DNA of 64,000 bases from Pseudomonas fluorescens (GCF_003732425.1 NZ_MOBX01000016.1:310001-374000), one strand, 5' to 3'. Shown: positions 25,966 through 34,877, numbered from the stretch's first letter. Numbers and translations are program-made. The notes: generated by a model from the sequence alone, not told the origin.

Positions 25966-27104
25966 GAGCGAAGTACCACGCCGCTGTCGTCTTCCCACCA
26001 CACGTAAACCTGATCGCCCCAGGTCGGACGCGCGCCGCGACGTTCGGCGTTGGCGACAAACGACTGCACCAGTTTGCCGCTCGGCAATTCAACGTAGAAC
26101 ACCGAGTGCCCGCCGAGGTAGGCGATGTCGTGGACCTTGCCGCTCGACCAGTTGTATTCGCAGGTCGGTTGATCGGCGGTGACCAGCAGCTTCTCCGGAC
26201 GGATCGCGTAGGTCACGGACTTGTCCTGCACCGAGGTGCTGATGCCGTGGCCGACATAGATCTGCCGGTCGAGGTCTTTGCAGGTGATGGTCGCGTGACC
26301 TTCGGCATCGTCGATCACTTCACCTTCGAAGATGTTGACGTTGCCGATGAATTCGCAGACCAGACGGCTGGTCGGGGTTTCATAGATGTCGATCGGGCTG
26401 CCGATCTGGGCGATCCAGCCCAGGTGCATGATCGCGATACGCTCGGCCATGGTCATGGCCTCTTCCTGGTCGTGGGTCACCATCACGCAGGTCACGCCGA
26501 CGCGCTCGATGATTTCCACCAGCTCCAGTTGCATCTGCGAACGCAGTTTCTTGTCCAGTGCGCCCATCGGCTCATCGAGCAGCAGCAGCTTCGGCCGCTT
26601 GGCCAGCGAACGTGCCAGCGCCACACGCTGACGCTGACCGCCAGACAGTTGGTGCGGCTTGCGCTTGGCGTACTGGCTCATCTGCACCAGCTTGAGCATC
26701 TCGGCCACACGGGCATCAACCTCAGCCTTGGGAATCTTGTCCTGCTGCAGGCCGAAGGCGATGTTCTGCGCCACGGTCATGTGCGGAAACAAGGCATACG
26801 ACTGGAACATCATGTTGATCGGACGTTCGTACGGCGGCATGTCGGTGATGTCGACGCCGTCGAGGAAAATGCGCCCCTCCGTGGGCCGTTCGAACCCTGC
26901 CAGCATCCGCAGCAGAGTGGATTTGCCCGATCCCGAACCGCCGAGCAGGGCGAAGATCTCGCCTTTCTTGATTTCCAGGGACACATCGTCCACGGCAATC
27001 GTCTCGTCGAACTTCTTCGTGACCCGGTCGATTTTGACCAACACCTGTTTAGGTGTCTGGTCGCCCTCGAGGGCTTTCTTATAGGCGCCGGAGGCAACTG
27101 CCAT
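25962..27104 (-). CDS. spuF: Polyamine ABC transporter ATP-binding protein SpuF (PotG/PotA-like)
   Basis: The 380-residue ATPase drives the SpuG-SpuH permease. It shows Walker A GGSGSGKST (about residues 54-62), the signature LSGGQRQR, Walker B LLLDEPMGALD and the switch His in VTHDQEEAM. A C-terminal TOBE region follows, from about residue 300. The substrate-binding protein SpuE is 66 bp upstream and SpuG overlaps downstream. Confidence 0.95.
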   Translation of the reverse strand: MAVASGAYKKALEGDQTPKQVLVKIDRVTKKFDETIAVDDVSLEIKKGEIFALLGGSGSGKSTLLRMLAGFERPTEGRIFLDGVDITDMPPYERPINMMFQSYALFPHMTVAQNIAFGLQQDKIPKAEVDARVAEMLKLVQMSQYAKRKPHQLSGGQRQRVALARSLAKRPKLLLLDEPMGALDKKLRSQMQLELVEIIERVGVTCVMVTHDQEEAMTMAERIAIMHLGWIAQIGSPIDIYETPTSRLVCEFIGNVNIFEGEVIDDAEGHATITCKDLDRQIYVGHGISTSVQDKSVTYAIRPEKLLVTADQPTCEYNWSSGKVHDIAYLGGHSVFYVELPSGKLVQSFVANAERRGARPTWGDQVYVWWEDDSGVVLRS

Positions 27105-27170
27105 TTACGAAACTCCCAGAAAAAAAGAGTGCAGTTCGCCCAATGCGGACGAACCCAGGATAGTTGTGCC

Positions 27171-28268
27171 TTATTTGCCCGACTTGACCTTGGTCCAGCT
27201 GCGGGTCATCAAACGTTGAATATTGGGCGGCAACTCGGTCGACACGTAGGTCTTGTCGAGGACTGCCTGCGGTGGATAAACCGCTTCGTCGGTGCGGATG
27301 GACTGTTCCATCAGCTTGTCCGAACCCGGGTTGGGGTTGGCGTAACCGACGTAATCACTGACCTGAGCGATCACCTCAGGTTTCAACAAATAGTTGATGA
27401 AGGCGTGTGCCTCTTTGACGTTGGACGAGTCCTTCGGAATCGCCAGCATGTCGAACCACAGCGCTCCGCCCTCTTTCGGGATCGAATAGGCGATGTTGAC
27501 GCCCTTCTTCGCCTCTTCGGCACGGTTCTTCGCCTGGAAGATGTCCCCGGAGAAACCGATGGCCACGCAGATATCGCCGTTGGCCAGGTCACCGATGTAC
27601 TTGGACGAGTGGAAGTAGGTCACGTACGGACGCACGGCGAGCAGCTTGGCCGTGGCTTTTTCGTAGTCCTTGGTGTTGGTGCTGTTGGCGTTCAGGCCCA
27701 GATAATTGAGCATGGTCGGCATCATTTCATCGGCCGAATCGAGGAACGCGACGCCGCAGCTGTGCAGTTTCTTGATGTTTTCCGGTTCGAACAGCACGCT
27801 CCAGGAATCGATCTTGTCGATACCGAGCACTGCCTTGACCTTGTCGACGTTGTAACCGATGCCGTTGGTGCCCCACAGGTACGGCACGGCGTACAGGTTG
27901 CCGGGATCGTTCTGCTGCAGACGCTTGAGCAGCACCGGGTCGAGGTTGGCATAGTTTGGCAACTGCGCCTTGTCGAGCTTCTGGAATGCGCCGGCCTTGA
28001 TCTGCTTGCCGAGGAAGTGGTTCGACGGCACGACCACGTCGTAACCGGTACGCCCGGCCAGCAGCTTGCCTTCCAGGGTTTCGTTGGAGTCGAAGACGTC
28101 GTAGACCGGTTTGATTCCGGTCTCTTTTTCGAAGTCGGCCAGGGTGCTCTCGCCGATGTAATCGGACCAGTTATAAATATGCACCGTACCGGCGGCCTGG
28201 GCTCCGACAGCGATCGTCAGGCCGGCAGTGGCCAGCAGGGCTTTGCGCAAAGAAGAAAAAATAGGCAA
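27171..28268 (-). CDS. spuE: Polyamine-binding periplasmic protein SpuE-like (TTG start)
   Basis: The 365-residue protein has a signal peptide (PIFSSLRKALLATAGLTIAVGAQA) and the PotD/PotF fold, with VHIYNWSDYIGES at the mature start. VGYANPNPG and the ending TRSWTKVKSGK agree with SpuE, the spermidine-preferring protein of P. aeruginosa, better than with SpuD. The only sensible start is TTG at 28268, with GAGG 8 bases upstream; there is no ATG near, and an in-frame ATG at 28340 would give an unlikely leader. Fewer copies than SpuD may be made because of this start. Confidence 0.9.
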   Translation of the reverse strand: MPIFSSLRKALLATAGLTIAVGAQAAGTVHIYNWSDYIGESTLADFEKETGIKPVYDVFDSNETLEGKLLAGRTGYDVVVPSNHFLGKQIKAGAFQKLDKAQLPNYANLDPVLLKRLQQNDPGNLYAVPYLWGTNGIGYNVDKVKAVLGIDKIDSWSVLFEPENIKKLHSCGVAFLDSADEMMPTMLNYLGLNANSTNTKDYEKATAKLLAVRPYVTYFHSSKYIGDLANGDICVAIGFSGDIFQAKNRAEEAKKGVNIAYSIPKEGGALWFDMLAIPKDSSNVKEAHAFINYLLKPEVIAQVSDYVGYANPNPGSDKLMEQSIRTDEAVYPPQAVLDKTYVSTELPPNIQRLMTRSWTKVKSGK

Positions 28269-28402
28269 GTGGAGGTCCTCTAAATTAGTTGGGCCCAAGT
28301 TGCCCCGCGCTGCATGACAGCCATGGCTGCCCGGCAACAAAACCGGCGCGCAACTTACCCTCGAAAAACCGTTCCTGCAAAACTTCCTGTCATTTAATTA
28401 AT

Positions 28403-28438
28403 CCGCTGGCCGCCCTCGCGGGGAATGACGGCCAGCGG
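28403..28438 (-). other. Intercistronic hairpin between spuD and spuE
   Basis: CCGCTGGCCG and CGGCCAGCGG form a perfect 10-bp stem around 16 bases, 18 bases after the spuD stop. No U run follows on the minus strand (ATTAATTAAATG), so it is more likely an mRNA end-stabiliser or attenuator than a full terminator. Confidence 0.65.
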
Positions 28439-28456
28439 TTGTTGCGTCAAACCGGC

Positions 28457-29569
28457 TTATTTACCGGATTTGATCTTGGTCCAGCTGCGAGTGATCAGGC
28501 GCAGGGTCGCTGCGTCCAGGTCGCTGATCGCGTAGAGCTGTTTCTTCACTTCAGCCGACGGGTAGATGCTCGGATCGCTGGTGATGTCCTTATCCACCAG
28601 CGGCGTGGCAGCTTTGTTGCCGTTCGGGAAACGCACGGCGTTGGTGATGCCCGCCATCACTTGCGGCTCAAGCAGGTAGTTCATGAACTTGTAGGCGGCT
28701 TCGACGTTTTCGGCATCCTTGGGAATGGCGACCATGTCGTAGAAAGTACCGGCGCCTTCTTTTGGAATGGTGTAGGCCAGCTTGACCTTGTCACCGGCTT
28801 CCTGAGCGCGGGTCTTGGATTGTTCCAGGTCACCCGAGTAACCGACGGCGACGCAGATGTTGCCGTTGGCCAGGTCCGAGATGTACTTGGAGGAATGGAA
28901 GTAGGCAACCGAAGGACGAATCTTCAGGAACAGGTCTTCGGCAGCCTTCAGGTCAGCCTTGTCCTTGCTGTTGGTCGGTTTGCCCAGATAGTGCAACGCC
29001 GCCGGAATCATTTCGGTCGGCGCGTCGAGGAAGCTTACGCCGCAGCTTTTGAGCTTCTCGATGTTTTCAGGCTTGAACACCACATCCCAGGAGTCGATCT
29101 TGTCGATGCCCAGCGCTGCCTTGACCTTGGCCGGGTTGTAGCCGATGCCGATCGAGCCCCACATGTACGGGAAGGCGTGCTTGTTGCCTTGGTCGCTGGC
29201 ATCGCCAACAGCCTTGAGCAGGTCTTCGTCGAGGTTCTTCCAGTTCGGCAGCTTGGACTTGTCCAGCTCCTGGTAAACACCGGCCTTGATCTGCTTGGCG
29301 AGGAAGTTATTGGAAGGCACCACAATGTCGTAACCGGACTTGCCGGCCAGCAGCTTGGCTTCCAGGGTTTCGTTGCTGTCGAAGACGTCGTAGACGACTT
29401 TGATCCCGGTGGCTTTTTCAAAATTGGCCACGGTGTCCGGGGCGATGTAGTCGGACCAGTTGTAGACGTGCAGCACTTTGTCGTCCGCGTGAACCGCACC
29501 CGCCATCATGCCCGCCACGGACAGCGCGAGAAGTGTCTTGCCAGCAAGCTTTTTACCTAATGCCTTCAT
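28457..29569 (-). CDS. spuD: Polyamine-binding periplasmic protein SpuD-like
   Basis: The 370-residue protein has a signal peptide (KTLLALSVAGMMAGAVHA, cut near residue 28) and a family fold starting VLHVYNWSDYIAPDTV. The aromatic and acidic residues that cradle the polyamine in PotF/SpuD are kept (NWSDY, VVYDVFDSNE, YMWGSIGIGYN, SSKYISDLANGN). The closest match from memory is P. aeruginosa SpuD, the putrescine receptor. The upstream spuC and downstream spuE are cotranscribed candidates, with hairpins in both gaps. Its leader has an A-rich motif. Confidence 0.92.
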   Translation of the reverse strand: MKALGKKLAGKTLLALSVAGMMAGAVHADDKVLHVYNWSDYIAPDTVANFEKATGIKVVYDVFDSNETLEAKLLAGKSGYDIVVPSNNFLAKQIKAGVYQELDKSKLPNWKNLDEDLLKAVGDASDQGNKHAFPYMWGSIGIGYNPAKVKAALGIDKIDSWDVVFKPENIEKLKSCGVSFLDAPTEMIPAALHYLGKPTNSKDKADLKAAEDLFLKIRPSVAYFHSSKYISDLANGNICVAVGYSGDLEQSKTRAQEAGDKVKLAYTIPKEGAGTFYDMVAIPKDAENVEAAYKFMNYLLEPQVMAGITNAVRFPNGNKAATPLVDKDITSDPSIYPSAEVKKQLYAISDLDAATLRLITRSWTKIKSGK

Positions 29570-29587
29570 GCGTCATGCTCCAAATTT

Positions 29588-29595
29588 TTCTTTTT
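29588..29595 (-). promoter_or_regulatory. Hfq/Crc-like A-rich motif before spuD
   Basis: Minus-strand AAAAAGAA fits the AANAANAA catabolite-activity motif and lies a few bases upstream of the spuD ribosome site (TTTGGAG). It could mediate translational repression when preferred carbon is present. Confidence 0.4.
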
Positions 29596-29662
29596 TGAAC
29601 CACTTTGTTCAGCGGCCGAACCCGGACAACTGGAACCGCGGCTAGTCTGGCAAGATCCGAGG

Positions 29663-29683
29663 CGGTCTTTCAAGAAAAGACCG
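29663..29683 (-). other. Hairpin in the spuC-spuD gap
   Basis: CGGTCTT-TCAAGAA-AAGACCG (with slight slippage) is a short stem in the 171-bp gap. It may be an attenuator or processing site; no T run makes it a clear terminator. Confidence 0.4.
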
Positions 29684-29740
29684 GCCTTTCTGACAGCTTT
29701 GAGCGAGAGTGCCGCAGCTCCCCCGCTCAGAGCCTAGCAC

Positions 29741-31105
29741 TTAGCCTTGCAACGCACTGAGGGTCAGATCCAGACACTTGCGTGCTTTTGTAACCAGTTC
29801 ATCGATCTCCGCTTTGCTGATCACCAGCGGCGGCGCGATGATCATGGTGTCGCCCACAGCGCGCATGATCAGGCCGTTGTCGAAGCAGAACTGACGGCAG
29901 ATCATACCGACGCCCTTGCCCTCGTAACGCTTGCGCGTGGCCTTGTCCTGCACCAGCTCGATCGCGCCCAGCAGACCGACTCCGCGAACCTCACCCACCA
30001 ACGGGTGATCGTTCAGTTCCCGCAGACGTTTCTGCAAATACGGTGCCGTTTCGTTGTGGGCGTTCTCGATAATTTTTTCGTCGCGCAGAATGCGGATGTT
30101 TTCCAGACCCACCGCTGCCGCCACCGGGTGACCGGAGTAGGTGAAGCCGTGGTTGAAATCGCCACCTTCATTGAGCACCGCCACCACCGAGTCGCGGACG
30201 ATCAGGCCACCCATCGGGATGTAGCCGGAGGTCAGGCCTTTGGCGATGGTCATCATGTCCGGCTTGAGGTCGTAGAAATCGCTGCCGAACCACTCACCGG
30301 TGCGACCGAAACCGCAGATCACTTCGTCCGCCACGAACAGGATGTCGTACTTGGCGAGGATTTCCTTGATGCGCGGCCAGTAGGTGTCGGGCGGAATGAT
30401 CACGCCACCGGCACCCTGAATCGGCTCGGCAATAAAGGCACCGACGTTGTCGACGCCGACTTCGAGAATCTTCTCTTCCAGCTGATTGGCCGCCCAGATG
30501 CCGAACTCTTCCGGGGACATGTCGCCGCCTTCGGCGAACCAGTACGGCTGTGCGATGTGAACGATGCCCGGGATCGGCAAGTCGCCTTGTTCGTGCATGT
30601 AAGTCATGCCACCCAGGCTCGCGCCGGCCACGGTCGAACCGTGGTAACCGTTCTTGCGGCTGATGATGACTTTCTTGTTCGGCTGGCCCTTGATCGCCCA
30701 GTAGTGGCGGACCATACGCAGCATGGTGTCGTTGCCTTCGGAGCCGGAACCGGTGAAGAACACGTGGTTCATGCCTTCCGGCGCCACGTTGGCAATCGCC
30801 TTGGCCAGTTCCAGTGCCGGCGGGTGCGCGGTCTGGAAGAACAGGTTGTAGTACGGCAGTTCGCGCATCTGTTTGGCGGCCGCGTCGGCCAGCTCATCGC
30901 GACCGTAACCGATGGCCACGCACCACAGACCGGCCATGCCGTCGAGAATCTTGTTGCCTTCGCTGTCCCACAGGTAAACGCCCTTGGCGTTGGTGATGAT
31001 CCGCGGGCCTTTCTCTTTCAGTTGCTTGAAGTCACTGAACGGGGCCAGGTGGTGATCATTGCTGAGTGCTTGCCACTCGCGGGTTTGCGGGTTGTTGCTG
31101 GTCAT
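29741..31105 (-). CDS. spuC: Putrescine-pyruvate aminotransferase
   Basis: The 454-residue class III (omega) aminotransferase moves the amino group of putrescine to pyruvate, giving 4-aminobutanal, which leads to GABA. The PLP lysine is about K289 in IAKGLTSGYIPMGG, with VADEVICGFGRTG carrying the PLP-binding Asp ahead of it and FTGSGSEGND near residue 118. Length and neighbours match P. aeruginosa SpuC. Its leader holds AAGGAG at good spacing. It stands between spuB (56 bp) and the binding-protein genes. Confidence 0.93.
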   Translation of the reverse strand: MTSNNPQTREWQALSNDHHLAPFSDFKQLKEKGPRIITNAKGVYLWDSEGNKILDGMAGLWCVAIGYGRDELADAAAKQMRELPYYNLFFQTAHPPALELAKAIANVAPEGMNHVFFTGSGSEGNDTMLRMVRHYWAIKGQPNKKVIISRKNGYHGSTVAGASLGGMTYMHEQGDLPIPGIVHIAQPYWFAEGGDMSPEEFGIWAANQLEEKILEVGVDNVGAFIAEPIQGAGGVIIPPDTYWPRIKEILAKYDILFVADEVICGFGRTGEWFGSDFYDLKPDMMTIAKGLTSGYIPMGGLIVRDSVVAVLNEGGDFNHGFTYSGHPVAAAVGLENIRILRDEKIIENAHNETAPYLQKRLRELNDHPLVGEVRGVGLLGAIELVQDKATRKRYEGKGVGMICRQFCFDNGLIMRAVGDTMIIAPPLVISKAEIDELVTKARKCLDLTLSALQG

Positions 31106-31161
31106 GCCAATTCTCCTTGTTATCGGTGAAGGCGCGGCTGCTGCCAGCCGCGCCTGGCGTA

Positions 31162-32520
31162 TCAGACGGCGAAGAGCAGGTACTCACGCTCCCAGGAACT
31201 GATCACGCGCTTGAAGTTTTCATGCTCGGCCCGTTTTACCGCGACGTAGCCAGTGATGAAGGTTTTACCCAGGTATTTCTCGATGGTGGCGCTGTTTTCC
31301 ATACGCTCCAGCGCGTCTTCGATGGTCAGCGGCAGGCGCAGGTTGCGGCGTTCATAACCACGACCGACTACTGGCGCGCTCGGGTTGAGGCCTTCGACCA
31401 TGCCGATGTAACCGCAGAGCAGGCTCGCGGCAATCGCCAGGTACGGGTTGGCGTCGGCGCCCGGCAGACGGTTTTCCACACGGCGGTTCTGCGGCCCGGC
31501 ATCCGGTACGCGCAGGCCCACGGTGCGGTTTTCTTCGCCCCACTCCACGTTCACCGGTGCGGAGGTGTCCGGCAGGAAGCGGCGGAACGAGTTGACGTTC
31601 GGCGCGAACAGCGGCAGCAATTCCGGGATCAGTTTCTGCAGGCCACCGATGTGGTGCAGGAACAGCTGGCTCATGGTCCCGTCTTCATTAGAGAAGACGT
31701 TCTTGCCGGTTTCGATGTCGATGATGCTCTGGTGCAAGTGCATCGCACTGCCCGGCTCGCCGGTCATTGGCTTGGCCATGAAGGTCGCGGCCACGTCGTG
31801 CTTGAGCGCCGCTTCACGCATGGTGCGCTTGAACACCAGAATCTGGTCGGCCAGCGACAGGGCGTCGCCGTGACGGAAGTTGATTTCCATCTGCGCCGTG
31901 CCGTCTTCATGGATCAGCGTGTCGAGGTCCAGCTCCTGCAGTTCGCACCAGTCGTAGACGTCTTCAAACAGCGGGTCGAATTCGTTCGCCGCTTCAATCG
32001 AGAACGACTGACGCCCGATTTCCGGACGGCCCGAGCGGCCAATCGGTGGCTGCAACGGATAGTCAGGGTCGTCGCTGCGCTTGGTCAGGTAGAACTCCAT
32101 TTCCGGCGCCACGATCGGCTGCCAGCCCTTGTCGGCATAGAGTTTCAGAACTTTCTTGAGGACGTTGCGCGGCGACAGCTCGATCGGGTTGCCTTGCTTG
32201 TCGTAGGTGTCGTGGATCACTTGCGCGGTCGGCTCGATGGCCCACGGCACCAGGTACACGGCGTTCTGGTCGGGGCGGCAGATCATGTCGATGTCGGCCG
32301 GGTCGAGCAGTTCGTAATAGATGTCGTCTTCGACGTAGTCGCCGGTCACGGTCTGCAGCAGCACGCTTTCTGGCAGGCGCATGCCTTTTTCGGCGATGAA
32401 CTTGTTGGTCGGCGAAATCTTGCCCCGGGTGATACCCGTCAAGTCGCCGATCATGCATTCGACTTCTGTGATCTTGTGGTCTTTCAACCAATCGGTGAGC
32501 TGGTCGAGGTTGTTACTCAT
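31162..32520 (-). CDS. spuB: Glutamate-polyamine ligase, glutamine synthetase family (SpuB)
   Basis: The 452-residue protein has a glutamine-synthetase fold and belongs to the PuuA/PauA branch that joins glutamate to putrescine or related amines with ATP. The GS catalytic segments are seen: EMEFYL (metal Glu), GTAQMEINF, FMAKPMTGEPGSAMHLH and ENRLPGADANPYLA. The short N-terminal domain (WLKDHKITEVECMIGDLTGITRGK) is typical. In P. aeruginosa the equivalent follows spuA; here only a spuA remnant lies upstream. The true amine substrate is not determined by sequence. Confidence 0.92.
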   Translation of the reverse strand: MSNNLDQLTDWLKDHKITEVECMIGDLTGITRGKISPTNKFIAEKGMRLPESVLLQTVTGDYVEDDIYYELLDPADIDMICRPDQNAVYLVPWAIEPTAQVIHDTYDKQGNPIELSPRNVLKKVLKLYADKGWQPIVAPEMEFYLTKRSDDPDYPLQPPIGRSGRPEIGRQSFSIEAANEFDPLFEDVYDWCELQELDLDTLIHEDGTAQMEINFRHGDALSLADQILVFKRTMREAALKHDVAATFMAKPMTGEPGSAMHLHQSIIDIETGKNVFSNEDGTMSQLFLHHIGGLQKLIPELLPLFAPNVNSFRRFLPDTSAPVNVEWGEENRTVGLRVPDAGPQNRRVENRLPGADANPYLAIAASLLCGYIGMVEGLNPSAPVVGRGYERRNLRLPLTIEDALERMENSATIEKYLGKTFITGYVAVKRAEHENFKRVISSWEREYLLFAV

Positions 32521-32617
32521 AAATGCCTCTGGGCTGAGTCTCCTGACATGATGTCAGGCAAAGTTTGACGCTTTGAGCGTCGCGTTAAAGGGCGGCTTGC
32601 TTGTGCGCAGTGCGGGC

Positions 32618-32974
32618 TTACGCCGGGCACCGCGCATAGACAATGAAAGAGGAGCTTACCTGCCCTTTACGCTGGCGTTGCATTTCCTGTGCACACACAA
32701 GGCGTGCAGAATCATGAGCACGGCTTGGCAAGCGGCACAGGCTTTGAGGGTGAAAGCGATCTATATTGGAAGGGGACGCCATAAACTGGATGCTTTCCCG
32801 TACGTCCAGAATATCGGACGCTGGCGCTTGAACGGCCATGGACGGGAACATCGTCGCTAACGGGCGAGCCATACTGGCTGCGCTATCGACGGATTTGTCG
32901 CCACTGATGTGATGAGCATGCAGACCGGACTGTTGCGAGCAGTCGGTGATGCCGATTAACGGCAGGCGAGACAT
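32618..32974 (-). pseudogene. spuA: Remnant of spuA (gamma-glutamyl-GABA hydrolase, class I glutamine amidotransferase)
   Basis: An open frame of 118 codons begins MSRLPLIGITDCSQQSGLHAH and continues HISGDK, then SPSNIDRFHP and SRAHDSAR. These are recognisably the first 90 or so residues of SpuA/PuuD-type hydrolases (about 250 residues), in the exact place of spuA between spuI and spuB. After that, CAQEMQ seems to jump past the normal GICRGFQEMN nucleophile region, and the end is unrelated. The catalytic His and Glu half is absent. I take it as decayed and non-functional; another PuuD-type enzyme must serve if the pathway works. Confidence 0.75.
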
Positions 32975-33232
32975 GAAGCACCCCGGTATTATTGCTGTTA
33001 TGGGTTTGATCGGAGCTTAGCCTTGTTCATTTTTTTACACAACACCCCCGTAAAAAATACAACACGGCCTGCTCAAGCCCGCGGGTGGCAAGCTTCATCA
33101 GGACAAAAAACTGCCCAAAAATGCCCCACAAATGCCCTCGCAGCGCTTTTTTAGGGCAAAAAAGGCCTCGCTTGACTTCGGCAGGCCGTTCGGGTTGACT
33201 GAAACCAGAAAAGATCAATGATTGATATTTTT

Positions 33233-33240
33233 AACAACAA
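33233..33240 (+). promoter_or_regulatory. Hfq/Crc-like A-rich motif at the spuI ribosome site
   Basis: AACAACAA is a perfect AANAANAA motif, ending 12 bases before the spuI ATG (33253) and touching the AAAGGTG ribosome site. This is the normal placement of Hfq/Crc catabolite-repression sites in Pseudomonas. The 250 bp upstream (32975-33232) are AT-richer and promoter-like, with no other clear site. Confidence 0.5.
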
Positions 33241-33252
33241 AGGTGTTGCATC

Positions 33253-34629
33253 ATGTCGGTACCCCCGCGTGCCGTTCAGCTTAACGAAGCGAACGCGTTC
33301 CTTAAGGAACATCCTGAGGTTCTGTACGTTGACCTTCTGATTGCGGATATGAATGGTGTGGTGCGCGGCAAGCGCATTGAACGCACCAGCCTCCACAAGG
33401 TTTACGAGAAAGGCATCAACCTGCCGGCCTCTCTATTTGCTCTGGATATCAACGGTTCTACGGTGGAAAGCACCGGCCTGGGCCTGGACATCGGCGACGC
33501 CGATCGTATCTGCTATCCAATCCCCGATACCCTGTGCAACGAGCCATGGCAGAAGCGCCCCACCGCGCAACTGTTGATGACCATGCACGAACTCGAAGGC
33601 GACCCTTTCTTCGCCGATCCGCGCGAAGTGCTCCGTCAAGTTGTTGCAAAGTTTGACGAGCTGGGCCTGACCATCTGCGCTGCTTTCGAACTCGAGTTCT
33701 ACCTGATCGACCAGGAAAACGTGAACGGCCGTCCACAGCCGCCACGCTCGCCGATCTCAGGCAAACGTCCGCACTCGACGCAGGTCTACCTGATCGACGA
33801 CCTCGACGAATACGTCGACTGCCTCCAGGACATTCTGGAAGGTGCCAAAGAGCAAGGCATCCCGGCCGATGCCATCGTCAAGGAAAGTGCCCCGGCGCAG
33901 TTCGAAGTGAACCTGCACCACGTCGCCGACCCGATCAAGGCATGCGACTACGCGGTACTGCTCAAGCGTCTGATCAAGAACATCGCCTACGACCATGAAA
34001 TGGACACCACCTTCATGGCCAAGCCGTACCCGGGCCAGGCGGGCAATGGTCTGCACGTACACATTTCGATTCTGGACAAAGCCGGCAAAAACATTTTTGC
34101 CAGCGAGGATCCCGAGCAGAACGCCGCGCTGCGTCACGCGATCGGCGGTGTGCTCGAGACCCTGCCGGCGCAGATGGCTTTTCTCTGCCCGAACGTCAAC
34201 TCATACCGTCGTTTCGGCGCGCAGTTCTACGTACCGAACTCGCCGTGCTGGGGCCTGGACAACCGCACCGTGGCGATTCGCGTACCGACCGGCTCTGCCG
34301 ATGCCGTGCGGATCGAACACCGCGTCGCCGGTGCCGATGCCAACCCGTACCTGCTGATGGCCTCGGTTCTGGCCGGCGTGCACCACGGTTTGACCAACAA
34401 GATCGAGCCGGGCGCGCCTGTCGAAGGCAACAGTTACGAGCAGAACGAACAAAGCCTGCCGAACAACTTGCGCGATGCCCTGCGTGAGCTGGACGACAGC
34501 GAGGTGATGGCCAAGTACATCGATCCGAAGTACATCGATATCTTCGTCGCCTGCAAGGAGAGCGAGCTGGAGGAGTTCGAACACTCCATCTCCGACCTTG
34601 AGTACAACTGGTATCTGCATACCGTTTAA
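33253..34629 (+). CDS. spuI: Glutamate-polyamine ligase, glutamine synthetase family (SpuI)
   Basis: The 458-residue enzyme is a second PuuA/PauA-type gamma-glutamylpolyamine synthetase, transcribed away from spuB. GS motifs include FELEFYLID, APAQFEVNLHHV, FMAKPYPGQAGNGLHVH and EHRVAGADANPYL. It keeps the N-terminal DLLIADMNGVVRGKRI stretch. The family acts in the cytoplasm with ATP and Mg. P. aeruginosa SpuI sits in the same position. An A-rich motif at the ribosome site suggests carbon catabolite control. A strong terminator follows directly. Confidence 0.93.
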   Translation: MSVPPRAVQLNEANAFLKEHPEVLYVDLLIADMNGVVRGKRIERTSLHKVYEKGINLPASLFALDINGSTVESTGLGLDIGDADRICYPIPDTLCNEPWQKRPTAQLLMTMHELEGDPFFADPREVLRQVVAKFDELGLTICAAFELEFYLIDQENVNGRPQPPRSPISGKRPHSTQVYLIDDLDEYVDCLQDILEGAKEQGIPADAIVKESAPAQFEVNLHHVADPIKACDYAVLLKRLIKNIAYDHEMDTTFMAKPYPGQAGNGLHVHISILDKAGKNIFASEDPEQNAALRHAIGGVLETLPAQMAFLCPNVNSYRRFGAQFYVPNSPCWGLDNRTVAIRVPTGSADAVRIEHRVAGADANPYLLMASVLAGVHHGLTNKIEPGAPVEGNSYEQNEQSLPNNLRDALRELDDSEVMAKYIDPKYIDIFVACKESELEEFEHSISDLEYNWYLHTV

Positions 34630-34649
34630 GCGGTTGTAGCGCCAAACAG

Positions 34650-34685
34650 AACGCCGTCGGCTCTCGCAGCCGACGGCGTTTTTTT
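34650..34685 (+). terminator. Rho-independent terminator of spuI
   Basis: AACGCCGTCGGCT-CTCGC-AGCCGACGGCGTT is followed by a long T run. Confidence 0.92.
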
Positions 34686-34704
34686 ATGGCCGAACATAAT
34701 CCCC

Positions 34705-34837
34705 TGTGGCGAGGGAGCTTGCTCCCGCTGGGTTGCGCAGCAGCCCCAAGCCCCTGCGACTCGGTATGTCGGGAAATACCGGTCGGCTGGTTTTGCGATT
34801 GCTGCGCAGTCGAGCGGGAGCAAGCGCCCTCGCCACA
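34705..34837. repeat. REP doublet, GTGGCGAGGGAGCTTGCTCCCGC family
   Basis: Arms TGTGGCGAGGGAGCTTGCTC and GAGCAAGCGCCCTCGCCACA are inverted around a variable centre between spuI and the TetR gene. Confidence 0.88.
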
Positions 34838-34846
34838 AGGACTGTG

Positions 34847-34877
34847 TTGCATTCGGGCTGGGCGCTCCGCGTACAAT
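34847..34877 (+). promoter_or_regulatory. Possible promoter of the TetR-family gene
   Basis: TTGCAT (34847) and TACAAT (34872-34877) are 19 bp apart, slightly long. The start point would be near 34884, just before the ribosome site CAGGAG. Confidence 0.4.

Noticed and set aside
26106..28283. A 725-codon plus-strand frame opposite spuF and spuE
   Set aside because: It crosses the gap and hairpins of the real operon and has no domain likeness.
32573..32860. A plus-strand 95-codon frame opposite the spuA remnant
   Set aside because: No homology or ribosome site; the opposite strand has the recognisable SpuA-like residues.
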